DNA of 64,000 bases from Berberis thunbergii (GCA_003290165.1 QNQO01000199.1:620001-684000); one strand, 5' to 3'. Counted from the stretch's first letter, positions 1 through 10,511 are shown. Numbers and translations: made by a program. The notes: generated from the letters alone by a model not told the origin.

Positions 1-1385
1 CCTCCCTTACCCGTTATTCCTTGCTCGCTAGGGAGACACCACACCTTGTCCCCGTCGCAAACAACCACGCACAACCACCATCCACGACTCCCCTGTTCCT
101 CTTTTCTTCCCCTGTTTTAGTGTCTCTCTCTTCACCTCGCCACCGTCCAGCATCCACACCGCTGAGCACCACCATCAGTCGCCACCACCTCCTCCTTCAT
201 GTTTCTCTCTTTTTCAGCCATCGCCCTGTCTCCTTCTTCCATTCTCGCCCTCTTTAGTCTTTTTTTCTGTTAACCCTTCTCCCATCCCTCTCTCTCTTGC
301 AAAGACCGGAGCTCGTCGGAGGAACAAAAAGCTCGCGAGGAGTAGCGAAAACAGGGAGCGCCTCCTTGTTTCACCGTCTCTGTTCCTATTCCTCCTTCGC
401 GTATTTTCTCTCTCGTTGTTTCCTCACCCTCTCTCTATCTTCTTGCGGGTATCGAAGCCGTTTGGAGCGAAGACGAAGGAGCTCGCGAGGAGCGCGACTC
501 ATTAGAGACGAAGGCGCAGTGAAAATGCGCGATTTCTGGAGGGATCCAACAGATTTTCAAACAGTTGGCTATTGGCACCTTGAGATCTTGTAAGAGCCAC
601 CACAGCCCACCAGAAGTCTTTCTCGAGATGCGCATTCATGCCAAGATAGAATTCACTAATGCTGTGACCACCACCACCATGATCTTCTAGACCCCGCACT
701 GAGGCAAAAATGAAACCATGGGGTTTCCTAGAGTTTGTTGTATTTGAATTTATTGTTTTCTTTATATTTGAACGTTAAATACAGTTGATTTCAGAGTTTC
801 AATAATTTTCTTTCACCGATTATATCCGGATTAATTATCTAGACTGGTCGATAGTTAGAAGTACCTTTATTGATATTCAAAGTCTGCTTTAATCAATTAA
901 TCTGAATCTGTGATTGTGTGTGTCGTAAGAAGACATGCAATGCTAGGGGTTTAGAATTAGTTAAAATAAACCTGTGATTGTGTGTGCCCTAAGAAGACAA
1001 GCAATGCTAGGGTTTTACACCTTTGCTGAAGTTAATTGCGAACTTAGATTAATCTTTAGATTAGTCAAGTTGATTCTTGAAAACAATAATTTGGATTACA
1101 TAAATCTTGAAGAACCTATGGTGGATTCGATGTCTCGATCCCCTCTCTTATTATCCTATCAGTTTAATTTTAGTTGTGAATTTAGTCTCTTAATTTTAGT
1201 ACTTTACATCTGCTTTAACCCCCAACTCTAAATTAGTTTAAATAAGTCTTAGAATTCGATTGTCTGTCAATCCTCATGGGATCGACCTGTATTTGCCACT
1301 GTCTACTTGTTAGACAACCGTGCACTTGCGGTATTACAAGTAGGGTTTATTAACTTATTAATTTAGGTTAATAAAAACTCCATCA
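1..1385. other. Unassigned retroelement-like sequence
   Basis: No gene is supported here. The first 300 bases are CT-rich with many CCACC runs, a composition often seen in LTR or leader sequence of plant retroelements. The stretch at about 1260-1385 contains a 'cgtgcacttgcggt' phrase that I associate from memory with LTR ends of plant gypsy elements. The homology to element A begins abruptly near 1386, in the middle of its integrase, so this block is probably a different element joined to a truncated one. Short ORFs at 21-257 and 297-593 are low-complexity and have no recognisable domain. Confidence 0.35.
908..1017. repeat. Imperfect 64-bp tandem duplication
   Basis: The sequence starting ctgtgattgtgtgtg at 908 recurs at 972 with a few substitutions (gtcgtaagaagacatgc against gccctaagaagacaagc). 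The second copy is partial. It is a local tandem duplication with no coding function visible. Confidence 0.8.
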
Positions 1386-1620
1386 AGTAGTCTACTGTGA
1401 CGAGGAGAAACTTGTTCTTATCAGACGTTGGGAGTTGTCCTACGATGTCTATTCCCCATTGTGAGAATGGCCAGGGGATGCTCATTTGGATAAGATTTTG
1501 TTCTGACATGTGAGTGTATAGGGTAAAGCTTTGGCATTTGTCGCATTTGTGAAATAGCTTTTGAGCATCTGCTTGCATTTTCGCCCAATAACAACCAAAC
1601 GTGAAAGCTTTATGAGCCAA
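1386..1620 (-). pseudogene. Integrase N-terminal fragment of element A
   Basis: The fragment shows part of the HHCC zinc-binding module (CDKCQ preceded by HK) and the start of the catalytic core, WGIDIVGQLP followed by VTVDY. In gypsy integrases this segment carries the first catalytic Asp (GIDIVG). The reading breaks just after VDY at the junction with unrelated sequence, so the second Asp and the Glu of the DDE triad are absent. In an intact element the protein would insert the cDNA; here it is only a relic. Confidence 0.75.
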
Positions 1621-1769
1621 TGTTTCCCCTAGATGATTTCTACATGTGTCATGGGGGATTTCCTGTAAAACATATTCAACATCTCCTGGTGCAATGCACT
1701 CAGCAACGGGCCCGTGTTAGATCTTCTGTATAGTTTGTCATTGACCATTGTGTACCTTGATGCCCAATT

Positions 1770-2690
1770 TCATAGCTTTTTGGCATCCATCTTATTTGTT
1801 GGAAATTCTCCATTTGATATATACGTTAGGATTGGAGTTGTCCAGTTAGTTTCTTGATTTACGACACATGCTTCTTCCAAATGGTTTTTAAGTATGGAGC
1901 TTCCTTGTGTTATGACGAGTGGGTTGTCATTATACTTTGTTGTTGAAACTTCCTTTGCTAGTTTGTCGGCTTTTTTTCTGCCCATGCGCACGGTTGAATG
2001 GTAGTGTGTCGGAAGCCTTTTACTAGCTCTGTGGTTTTCTAGTGGTAAGCTTTCATTTAGGTCTTTGACTTGAAATTCGTCGTTTAGTTGATTGACCACC
2101 AACTTGGAATCAATATTGACACTAATGTTTTTTATTCCCAAGTGTTTTGCTCACTGTAGCCTTGTTATCACAACTTTGTATTCAACTTCATTATTGGAGG
2201 CTCAAAAACTGAATTTTATCGCATTTTCTAATGCAATGCCTTCCGAGTTGTATAAGACTAATCCTGCTCCGCTTCCTACCTCGCTGGATGCTCCATCACA
2301 GAGTAGGATCCATCCGTCGGTGATTGGTTTGAGTTTTTTTTTCTTTCATTTTTTGCCTGTTAGTTGTTGCTTCCTGTGAACTCGGCGATGAAATCTGCTA
2401 ATGCCTGAGCTTTGATAGTGGTTCTGGGGGCATAGTTAATCTCGATTGTTCTATGGCTCACTTTACCATTCTTTCCAATGTATCAGGTTTGTGTAACACT
2501 GACCGAAGCTGTTGTTCAATCATAACCGTGATTGGGTGTGCTTGGAAGTATGGTCGCAATTTTCTTGACAACACGATTAGAGCGAGCACCAATTTTTCTA
2601 GGTCCGGATAGTTGATTTATGTATCTGCGATTGTTTTGCTAATGTAGTACATTGGTTTTTGCACGCCCTTTCTTCCTGTATCAATGCTTA
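1770..2690 (-). pseudogene. RNase H region of element A
   Basis: The best open part is 1770-2141. It contains a segment like the type-1 RNase H of Tat-like polyproteins: an NIDSKLVVNQLNDEFQ motif, whose IDS matches the usual SDS/GDS Asp, followed by KADKLAKE. The stretch 2142-2690 on the same strand is frameshifted remnant of the RT-connection/RNase H. Stops and a short indel separate it from the RT piece upstream. Confidence 0.6.
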
Positions 2691-3730
2691 AATCACCGCT
2701 TGATTGGACACAAATAGATATAGATACAGTGTTTCTCCCGTCTTCGGTTTTGTTAGTAGTTTTGTGCTTCCCATGTATGTCTTAAGGCTTTGAAAGGCTT
2801 CCTCGTATTCGTCATTCCACTCAAATGTCTTGCTCCCCTTCAAGATTTTGAAGAAAGGCAAACACTTGTCTGATGATTTGGATATAAATCTGTTTAGAGT
2901 TGCTATCCTTTCGTTAAAACTTTGGACCCCTTTTATGTTTACCGGCGACTGCACATTGAGAAACGTTTGTATCTGCTTTGGATCGACTTCAATTCCTCAT
3001 TGGTTGACCATGTATCCGAGGAACTTCTCTGTCGTGGTCTGCTCTGTGTGAGTTTTTAACAAGCATTTTGTCGACGTAAACTTCCATCGTTTTGTCGATC
3101 TGATCTTTAAACATCTTGTTCACTAGCCGTTGGTATGTTGCTCCCGTGTTCTTTAATCCTAATGGCATTACCCGATAACAATATCTACCCATTTTCGTTA
3201 TGAAATTTTTTCTTGGTCAGGAGGGTACATCTGTATCTGATTATACCCGGAGTACGCATCCATGAAGCTCAACATTTTGCGCCCGACAGTTGCATCCACT
3301 ATCTGATCTATTCGTGGAAGTTGAAAGTTGTCTTTGGGGCATGTTTTATTCAGATCGGTGGAGTTCATGCATACCCTCCATTTTATTTTCACCTTCTTTA
3401 CCAGTATCGTGTTTGCCAACCAATCAGGGTAGTGAGGTTCTCTTACCATTTCTGCACTGAGTAGTTAGTGTACTTTTTTATTTATAACCTAATTACATTT
3501 CGGGGCCATTGGTCCCTTTTTTTTGTCGAACCGGTTTCTTACTTGGATTCACTTGTAATTTGTGAGAGATGATGGATGGGTCTATCCCCAACATATCCTT
3601 CATTGTCCATGCAAACACACATATCCTTCATTGTCCATGCAAATACATCTTGGTTATCTTTTAGCAGTTGGATAAGTTCCTTGGAGAGTTTAGGATGAAT
3701 CTTTGTGCCAATTTGGACTATCTTTTCCAC
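2688..3730 (-). pseudogene. Reverse transcriptase of element A
   Basis: Three open pieces cover the RT domain. The first, 3539-3730, has LLKDNQDVFAWTMKDM. The second, 3198-3449, has the motif WRVCMNSTDLNKTCPKDNFQLP-like core and the FMDAYSGYNQI motif with catalytic Asp. The third, 2989-3192, has LGLKNTGATYQRLVNKMF followed by YVDKMLVKN. The fourth, 2688-2954, is the thumb/connection. The catalytic YVDD box has become YVDK, which removes an essential Asp. A 28-bp tandem duplication near 3591-3646 shifts the frame in the N-terminal part. The enzyme would be inactive even if the frame were repaired. Confidence 0.85.
3591..3646. repeat. 28-bp tandem duplication in element A RT
   Basis: The phrase acatatccttcattgtccat starts at 3591 and again at 3619. 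Because 28 is not a multiple of three, the second copy shifts the reading frame. In the translated fragment this appears as TMKDM, then CVCMDNEGYVGDRP, a repeat of the same bases read in a different frame. Confidence 0.85.
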
Positions 3731-3883
3731 TTTGTTGTCTAAGTAGACCTCGATCGTTTCTTCTTTCGGTTGTCCATTGTTAGGTCGATCTCGCAGACTA
3801 GTCGGAGCCGTATTATTGTCCGAAGAGTCCGGACTCTTTTCATCAAGTTGTTGTGAAGGTTCTTCCAGTCATTGCAGTAATTG

Positions 3884-4276
3884 CTATTTATGGGGAGTCT
3901 TTATTGCTGCAAAATGACACTCACGGGCCATTGGTTGATCTCCTTTGATCATTCTGATACCATTGTCGATATGGTACTTTAAGCATTGGTGCACAGTGGA
4001 GGAGACTGCGTCCATCTTGTGTATCCATGGTCTCTCGAATAGCATATTGTATGCAGCATGAGCATCGACGACGAGAAATTCTGTCAACAATACTCACTGC
4101 TTTCCTGGTTCTCCAGCTTTGACCGAAAGTTGAATCATTCCCAGTGGGTGACATTGTTCCCCACTGAAACCCACAATAGATTGATCGCTAGGTGAAAACA
4201 TCTCATTGGTAAATCGCATCTTTCGAAAAGTTGTCAGGTATAAGAGGTTGGCCGAGCTACCAATGTTGACCAATAC
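3884..4276 (-). pseudogene. Aspartic protease of element A, C-terminal part
   Basis: The minus-strand translation shows VLVNIGSSANLLY, a retropepsin active-site segment in which the usual D(T/G)GSSA core has become NIGSSA. It continues with IVGFSGEQCHPLGMI and, after a frameshift, FLVVDAHAAYNMLFERPWIH, the ILGRPWLH-like end of Tat-type proteases. Fragment F at 41.1-41.3 kb shows the same block. The upstream part is interrupted by the TRIM, whose target duplication starts at 4272. Confidence 0.75.
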
Positions 4277-4520
4277 TCTAACGACCCGATCCGCACAGTA
4301 AGATATTTTTCGCTCTGGGCCCAATCGGCCTGCAACTGCTTTAAAATGTCTCTTACTATGGGGATTAAACCTCGCACATATATAGCACATCCCCATTCCA
4401 CACCCAGACGATGTGGGACTATCTTCCCCTTTTGTAGCTTGCCAACCATCTTGGGCCTGAGCCTATTGGGCTCCAACCCTCACCTTCCCCCTCAGGTTCG
4501 CCCACACAAGGGATTCCACA
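4277..4520 (-). repeat. TRIM LTR copy 3
   Basis: On the plus strand it runs from tctaacgacccgatccg to ggattccaca. It carries the shared blocks gatgtgggac and cctattgggctccaacc. The left edge directly abuts target-site AATAC at 4272-4276. Confidence 0.88.
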
Positions 4521-4614
4521 GTCCACCCCTGTTGGGGCCCAATGTCCACGTTGGCAAATTGGCCCAACGTTAACGTTGGCATACTTTCGGCTGGGTCAGA
4601 CTCTGATACCATTC

Positions 4615-4851
4615 TATAACGACCCGATCCGCACAATACAAAATTGTCCGCTTTGGGCCCAACCGGCTTGCACGACTTTAAAATGTGTCGTACTATAGGG
4701 ATCCGACCTTGCGCATAAGTAGTTCATCCCCCTCTCGCACCCAGGCGATGTGGGACTATGTCCCCCTTTGTAGCTCGTCCAAGCCTTCTTGAGCCTATTG
4801 GGCTCCAGCCCTCACCCTCACTCTCAAGTTCGCCCACTCCAGGGTCTCACA
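4615..4851 (-). repeat. TRIM LTR copy 2
   Basis: It runs from tataacgacccgatccg to agggtctcaca on the plus strand. It is the most diverged of the three copies. The preceding gactctgatacca on the plus strand is the PBS on the minus strand. Confidence 0.88.
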
Positions 4852-4920
4852 GTCCACCCCCCTTAGGGCCCAACTTCCATGTTGGCACACTTCTGGCTGG
4901 GTCAGGCTGTGATACCATTC

Positions 4921-5167
4921 TGTAACGACCCGATCCGCACAGTAAGATATTGTTCTCTCTAGGCCCAATCGGCCCGCACGGCTTTAAAATGCCTCTTACT
5001 ATGGGGATCCAATCTCGCACATATATAGCACATCCCCCTTCAACACCCAGGTGATGTGGGACTCTCTCCCCTCTTTGTAGCTTACCAACCATTTTGGGCC
5101 TTGGCCTATTGGGCTCCAACCCACCCTCACCCTCCCCCTCAGGTCCTTCCACACAAGGGTCTCCACA
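4921..5167 (-). repeat. TRIM LTR copy 1 (5' LTR)
   Basis: It runs from tgtaacgacccgatccg to gggtctccaca on the plus strand. Target-site copy AATAC follows directly at 5168-5172. The adjacent PBS-like sequence (tgtgatacca, plus strand, just below 4921) has one change from the usual tRNA-Met match. Confidence 0.88.
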
Positions 5168-5172
5168 AATAC

Positions 5173-5884
5173 CCTTTTGATTTCCCACTTAACTATCATG
5201 ACCAAGATCACTAGGACATCATTGTGTGGGAAATTAACTTCATCGACATCTTCGTTCTAGAAAGTTAGTCCTATGCATCATTTTTGCATGCAACGTGGAC
5301 GGTTCTTGGAATCTGATCTTTGTACGTTAGTCTCTGACTATACTCTTTCATGATCTATTGGATTGCTCATTTTCCTCGACTGCACCGTGAAAGACATAAA
5401 TTGTTTCCTTTACTCACTCATTTGAGATGATTGTTTTTTCCTCAAGTTTGACGAATTCTCAGAGTCGTCCCTCTCTGATATGACGTTCAATCTCGTCCTT
5501 TATTACAATCTTCTGTATCATGACCGTAATAGTTATGAAAGAGGCAATATTTGTTCTTGTTATTTTCTTTGGATTTCATCTCATTCTTGGTGCTCATTTG
5601 ACATTTTCCCTTCCTGCCATAGCTTCAAAAATCTTGTTCCGACTTGCTATCAAGGTTGAGAACGATTTCTTGTATTTGGCCTTTTTCGATTGTAGATTTT
5701 TGAACTTCCCTTGATTACATTTGGAGCTATTATTAGTCCGACGTCTATTAAGCTGGGTGGTTTCTTCTTGAAATTTGCTGCCCTTCATGTCTCGGATGAT
5801 TTTGTCTACTATCTCAATTACGTGATTCATCTGAGCCATAAGCATCTCTATTTGAGGATCCGAGGGGATTCCCCAAGATGTCAA
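5173..5884 (-). pseudogene. Gag remnant of element A
   Basis: The open part 5594-5884 encodes a lysine-rich product with LMAQMNHVIEIVDKIIRDMK, comparable with LLVAQMNYLIKMLEKK in the gag of element B near 46.9 kb. The rest down to 5173 is broken. Intact Tat gag continues into a Retrotrans_gag core, which I cannot follow here, so part is probably deleted. It would have formed the virus-like particle. Confidence 0.5.
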
Positions 5885-6082
5885 AGACGTCTGAACCGTT
5901 ACTTGTTGGAGCTATTTTCTAGCAGGTATAGTTGATTCGACAATTGCTCCTGGATCGATATTAGGCAGCATGTCGTATTGTGCATCGCTAGATTGATGAT
6001 TTGTGGAGTGTTCCATTGATCTTCTATCCGATTATGTGAGCTTTGTTACTGTGAATCTTATTTTTGAAAGGAAACTCATTGT

Positions 6083-6103
6083 TTCCCACGGACGGTGCCA
6101 AAT
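6083..6103 (-). other. Primer-binding-site-like sequence of element A
   Basis: The minus strand reads TTTGGCACCGTCCGTGGGAA, close to the TTGGCGCCGTCTGTGGG phrase found directly after the 5' LTR of many plant Tat-type elements. It marks the LTR/internal boundary at about 6103/6104. Element B has a decayed version near 47.20 kb. Confidence 0.6.
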
Positions 6104-6767
6104 TGATGCGTCCAAAAATCATCCTCCTATGAGTTTGACCAACAAAATAATTGTTAGACTGCCAATGACCACTTTTTTGGTGGCCGAAGGCACTCTGATA
6201 CTTAAGTCAGCAACTCTGTTGGAAAAAGGAAGTAAATCTGGACAATATTCAGTTAAAGTTGCATACCTGTGTCGAATGTTCCTTTTACCTTTTATAATGG
6301 TCGCAGTTAACTCTCTGCGTGACTTAAGCATGTGAGGCGCAACGGAAGGAGATGTTTCTTGTAACAGTCTCCTCCTTAATGGAAATGCGTTCGTAGAGGC
6401 GTAACTCCCTCAGCGATTCTTTTTTAGTGCAAAATTTCTCTTCTTTATGAGAGAAATTGTGTCAGGTCTGGATTTGGGCTCTGATTCTTTCGGGTCTGGA
6501 TTCGAGCCCTGTTTACGTCTCTTCATTGGCGGGCCTTATCTGAGCCTCTATAATTGGTTTTATTCTTCTTGGGTTATATGAGCTGACCCAGTAGGTAGGA
6601 CGCTATATTCTCGTGATGAGTCTATATGCCACGTGTACAACTGTGATGATCGGTCTATTTTGATGTATCATTACTTTCCTTTTTTTTGGGTTTTTAAGGC
6701 TAATTGTGTTTTCTTATTGGTCTTCGGTAGTGCTACTCACTATATATGTCCTTACTCTTCCTCTGGC
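6104..6767 (-). repeat. 5' LTR of element A (outer edge uncertain)
   Basis: The segment 6104-6470 is clearly homologous to the LTR of element B at 47220-47570, including shared blocks gtggccgaaggcactctgat, aagttgcatacctgtg and gactctttttggtgc-like sequence. The block 'ggcactccgatgcttaagt' also occurs at 22.15 kb and 52.03 kb. The outer end is not marked by a clear TG and no paired LTR is in the window. A MITE sits just outside, at 6771. Confidence 0.65.
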
Positions 6768-6770
6768 TTA

Positions 6771-7068
6771 GAGCATCTCCAAAGGTAAAAGTTAAATTGG
6801 GGTATCAACCACACTTCAGTTTAACCAAAAGCTAATTTTAGGGATTCCCTATTTCTTCATCACTCCAACCACAATCCCCACTTTAACTTTTTATCATTTT
6901 TAAAAAATATTTCTTTCCCTAATTTTAGGAATTCATTATTTAAGTTTTAATTTAAAAAAAATATATTTTTTAGGATTTGGGGGATGACATGGATGACCCC
7001 AAATATAGGGGGAAGGGAGATGCCAAGTTAAAATGGAGACATGTTTAGGGTATCTCTAGGAGATGCTT
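6771..7068. mobile_element. Tourist-like (PIF/Harbinger) MITE
   Basis: The 298-bp element starts gAGCATCTCC and ends GGAGATGCTt, so nine of ten terminal bases are inverted repeats. It is flanked by TTA at 6768-6770 and 7069-7071, the target site typical of PIF/Harbinger elements. It has no coding capacity and an AT-rich centre. The gagcatctcca start is common in plant MITEs. Confidence 0.8.
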
Positions 7069-7639
7069 TTACCTCCCAGAAGGTACAAGTTCGAGTATGT
7101 TTTTCCTCATTGGCATTGGGATTTTTTATGTACAACTTACATTAATCTATAAAGAAAATAATTGGAGAATTATATATTTTTTTTTTTTGTTATGTGTTCT
7201 TTGACTGAATACAAGCTTATATAAACTAACTTCTACCTAACCTTGTGGAAACAAGAAACTTAAAACTTCTTATGCAAAATAGAGTCTTATTTTGACTTTC
7301 CTATTCTTGTACTTTCTTTATTGTAAAAGTGAATCAATCGTGGACTTGGGCTTGACTATGTTGAGGGCAAGCCCTACATATTTTAACATGGCCCTACAAG
7401 CTCGAAAAGCCCGTTGTTGAGCCACACCTTTGCTCCCCCCCCCCAACCTTCCATTACGACTACTCATCTTTTAGCAAGATTCGACTCTCAACTTCTTAGA
7501 CTCAGTCTTGTCCATGACCAACTTCAAGTGGCTAGATCTCATAGGCTTAATTCCTCGTGTTGTACCAATATCCCGACCTCCCTATCCCACGAGATGATTT
7601 TGGTGACTTATGATGCCTGTTTCTTTGCCTCTTCACAGC

Positions 7640-8056
7640 AGTGAGTTTTTGGAGTTGTAGCGGTGGATGCTCTTGGTAGGATACACACTAGACTAGCAGA
7701 TGTGATCCCAGGCCGTGTTTTGGATAGCACAATGGCCGAGTTTTTTATGTTGAAGCGACACTTTTGCTTATTCAGGCCAACCAATGGCTGTCAGGGTTTG
7801 TCTTGGGCGACAGTGGAGTGCTACATTATCTTTTGCCATCCAACTTGGATGATCACCAAACTGACTTTCGATGGATGTGGAGGCCACTCATTCATAGTGT
7901 TAGATCACTTCTGTCACTTCTTCCTAATCGAACTTGTATGTATATTCCACGTGAACTTAACAGTGAAGCACATGTTTTAGCTTCTAATGCTGGATACAAT
8001 CTATGTAATTTAGTTCTTTAATGAAATATCATGCTATTTATGAAAAAAAAAAAAAT
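7640..8056 (+). pseudogene. LINE-type RNase H (RVT_3-like) fragment with poly(A)
   Basis: Two overlapping frames together show the plant RVT_3-type RNase H layout. First comes VVAVDALGRIHTRLADVIPG, then AEFFML (the helix with catalytic Glu). After a frameshift near 7760 it reads LLIQANQWLSGFVLGDSGV with the GDS catalytic Asp, and ends CMYIPRELNSEAHVLASNA, the usual RxxNxxADxLA region with the final Asp changed to His (EAHVLA). A run of 13 A follows the stop at 8043-8055. The fragment is either the 3' end of a LINE or a retrocopy of a domesticated RNase H gene. Confidence 0.6.
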
Positions 8057-8860
8057 TCCACCGTAGACTTGTGCTCATTTCTCACGCAACCAGTATATAG
8101 ATTGCAACCATGAAAATCATTTACTTCTAACAAATTATCCTAATAGGCTTGAAATTCTTCGACTGTCTCAAGATCATAAATGCATTTATGGAAAACCATT
8201 ACCAAATGTTGTGCTCCTGTTGAAAACATGCGATAAATTTTCTTGGCATTATGAAAATATGCGACAAACACAATTGAGGATGTGCATTAAGAAATACTTA
8301 CTGAATTGCATTAATGATTATGAATGCTTGGTCCATTTATAAATTTTGTATTTGTTTGCTACCCATCGCTTCTAAAAAATCTTAAACAACCAAATAAAAC
8401 TTTATATGGTCTCATTTGTCAATAGTGCAACTTGAAAAGAAAAATAAAATTCTCATCATGTGAGTTAATTCGACAAGCGGTGCAAAAATAAATTCATAAC
8501 AGTTAGTCCCAAATATAGTATATATCGGGTTAAATAACATCACCAAAAAATTAGTAATAAGCTAAAAGCAAGAATTTTTTTTTTTATCATCATCATCCAT
8601 TCTCATTGAATACAAAACATTATCTATTTTCTTTTTATTTCCTACAAAAGTAATGCACCAAATATTGAGCATTGCCTTTGATTAGAAACTTGTTGCAAGT
8701 TCAACTGATAAAATATTTGCATTATAGGCCAGTTAAATTCAATATTTTTAGATCCTCAAACTTCATTTCGATTTAAAGAAAAACGTTCATATATTATGTT
8801 TCTTTAATTATGAAGACTACAAATCAATATTTCATGCTTAAGAACCTTATTAATGCAATA
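8057..8860. other. AT-rich intergenic sequence, nothing recognised
   Basis: No ORF with domain character, no terminal repeats and no clear tandem structure was seen on either strand. Confidence 0.5.
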
Positions 8861-8861
8861 A

Positions 8862-8965
8862 TGTGATAGCTCAATGGTTAGAATTTGCGGATGGTACCAC
8901 TAGGTTGTGAGTTTGAACCCAGCGATATCAATTTACAAAATCAAGAGTAGACTACAATGAATAAT
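8862..8965 (+). mobile_element. tRNA-derived SINE (5' part)
   Basis: An A-box-like gatagctcaatggttaga (8865-8882) is followed about 20 bases later by a B-box-like ggttgtgagtttgaaccca (8903-8921). This is the internal RNA polymerase III promoter layout of a tRNA gene or tRNA-derived SINE. The cloverleaf is not complete, so SINE fits better than a functional tRNA. The 3' end was not determined. Confidence 0.6.
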
Positions 8966-10151
8966 TAACTATGTTTAGAATAGTTTGAATGGTTAGTCAT
9001 TGAGCACACATGAAGAAACACGGGGATCAAATGATGAACTAATTTAAAATGTTTTAAGAGCCTTGATACACGCTTTTGTTTGGGTTCGTAGTATAAGACT
9101 AAATTTTAATGAGATTCTAAATGTTTTAGTAGAATGTTTAGACATATAAAAAATACACATGTTAGAAAATTGCACATTACAAAAAGAAAAAATACTACCC
9201 ACCCTCAATTACAAGAGCATTCATAATAAATATATTAAAATTATTAATAATGAATATTAAATAAATTCAAGACTGGATGGGATCAGAATGAGATTTGATC
9301 AATCCTAATAAAACCTGAAAATTGGGACGGGATCGGGATTACGAGATGCTATGCCCACCACTAATTGAATGTTTCCTTCTCATAATCAAATGGTATACCT
9401 ATATGTATTTCACCATCCTTCTTATGTGACTCTTCAACCATATTAAAATCACTAGATTTTGAATGGTCTCCATCTCTAATTTGACCCTCATTGAGACCAT
9501 TTTAAAATATTTTGCCAATGCCATCAAGCATGTAACGTCATAAATAATGTTTATTCGCTAATCCGTTGTGCATCATAAACACGATTCCAAAGACAATATA
9601 TATGTAGCAAGGATAATATAAAAAATGGTGTAAACGAAACTACTTATTATGCGTACTCAACAAATTGAAGCAATGGATTGTGTTAAAACTACAAGTGTTG
9701 ATGTGGACTTTGTTCAATGTATTGAAAGAAAAAAGAAAAAAAAAACAAAAACAAAAAAAAAAGTTCCAATTATAAACTAGCTGTAAGCTAGTAATTTAGG
9801 AATTGGGACAAAATAAAAGCGAACTCACCAGGAACACGTGTGAAAACTAATAAAAATGAAGATTTGAAACGAACACTAACTCAAAGGATATGAGTGAGGA
9901 ACATGCTTGAAAATAAATTGAAGAAAAGGGGTGAACCCACATTGAAAGATGTAAGGAAAAATACAATGTTTTGGGTGTGAAGAACTTGTTTTCGCTGGGA
10001 CAAAAAAAATGATGGATGGCGTGAAAGAATTGATAGTCCATGTGAAAGTCTACGTTTGAAAACTGAGATAATATCGGTAATTTATTTCTTAATTAGCGAT
10101 GGGCTTTGTTCAGTAATTAAGTGAAACTACACCACACACAAAATTTCACTT
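8966..10151. other. Intergenic AT-rich sequence with a MITE end fragment
   Basis: Mostly nothing recognised. At about 9268-9352 the phrases gactggatgggatcag, gggacgggatcgggatta and gatgctatgcccacca resemble the right end of the GGGATGGGCAT MITE at 50130-51009, so a truncated copy is likely. A purine-rich A-tract lies at 9728-9762. Confidence 0.35.
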
Positions 10152-10156
10152 GGTCC

Positions 10157-10455
10157 TGTTGGAAAATTGCTGCAAATCAGTTAGTTGGTGGAAGTTGGCA
10201 AAATGTGTGGGATTGCTTAAGAAGATAAGTTCACTTTGATTAGTATCTAATAAGTTAGTATTTTAGATAAGCATTGACTCATTCAATTAGTTAGAGTTAG
10301 TAGGAGTGTCAACCACTTCACGTGGAATTAGTAGTCTGTTATTTGTTTTACCTATTCCTTCCTGTAAATGGCTATATAGCCACTAATTCAGCTAAATAAA
10401 CTTGTGTTTTTTACAGCCAAACGCATTACTTTCTTGTGAGTAAACTAAACTAAGA
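10157..10455 (+). repeat. 5' LTR of the copia element
   Basis: It starts tgttggaaaattgctgcaaa and ends ctaaactaaga. It contains a TATA-like ggctatatagcc at about 10369 and an aataaa at about 10395, the promoter and polyadenylation signals expected in an LTR. The copy at 15816 is full length. Confidence 0.93.
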
Positions 10456-10458
10456 TTT

Positions 10459-10472
10459 CGTATCAGAGCTGG
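10459..10472 (+). other. Primer-binding site of the copia element
   Basis: The sequence cgtatcagagctgg lies directly inside the 5' LTR and matches most of TGGTATCAGAGC, the initiator-Met-tRNA primer site common in plant copia elements. Confidence 0.8.
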
Positions 10473-10511
10473 TTGATCAAAGCCTGATTACGTTGAGAAA
10501 AACACTGGAAA

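Larger units (their letters stand above)
4277..5167 (-). mobile_element. TRIM retrotransposon with three LTRs in tandem
   Basis: Three ~240-bp LTRs (4277-4520, 4615-4851, 4921-5167) alternate with two short internal segments. On the minus strand each LTR begins TGTG and ends near TTACA. The first two (reading order) are followed by a TGGTATCA(G/C)AG segment matching the usual initiator-Met-tRNA primer site, and a purine tract of the aaggggggtgga type precedes the next LTR. There is no coding capacity. The whole unit is flanked by a perfect 5-bp direct repeat, AATAC, at 4272-4276 and 5168-5172. The LTR-internal-LTR-internal-LTR form is usually explained by unequal recombination between LTRs. 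Confidence 0.9.
1386..6767 (-). mobile_element. Element A: degenerate Tat-like Ty3/gypsy retrotransposon
   Basis: Reading on the minus strand from high to low coordinate, the order is LTR (from 6104 upward), PBS-like sequence (6083-6103), gag remnants, aspartic protease, reverse transcriptase, RNase H and integrase. This PR-RT-RH-INT order defines Ty3/gypsy. The gag-protease style and the PBS sequence resemble the Tat lineage. The element stops in the integrase near 1386, where unrelated sequence begins, so the rest of integrase and the 3' LTR are missing. A TRIM has inserted in the protease, and every coding module has stops or frameshifts. It cannot be autonomous. Elements B, D, E and F in this window are relatives. 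Confidence 0.8.

Noticed and set aside
21..593. Two plus-strand ORFs with Ser/His/Pro-rich products
   Set aside because: CT-rich low-complexity sequence; no domain, and composition fits a retroelement leader.
4346..5211. ORFs on both strands with repeated Pro/Gly-rich products
   Set aside because: They repeat because the TRIM LTR is present three times; LTR sequence, not genes.
8862..8925. Functional tRNA gene
   Set aside because: A and B boxes are present but I could not form a full acceptor stem or anticodon arm; a SINE head fits better.
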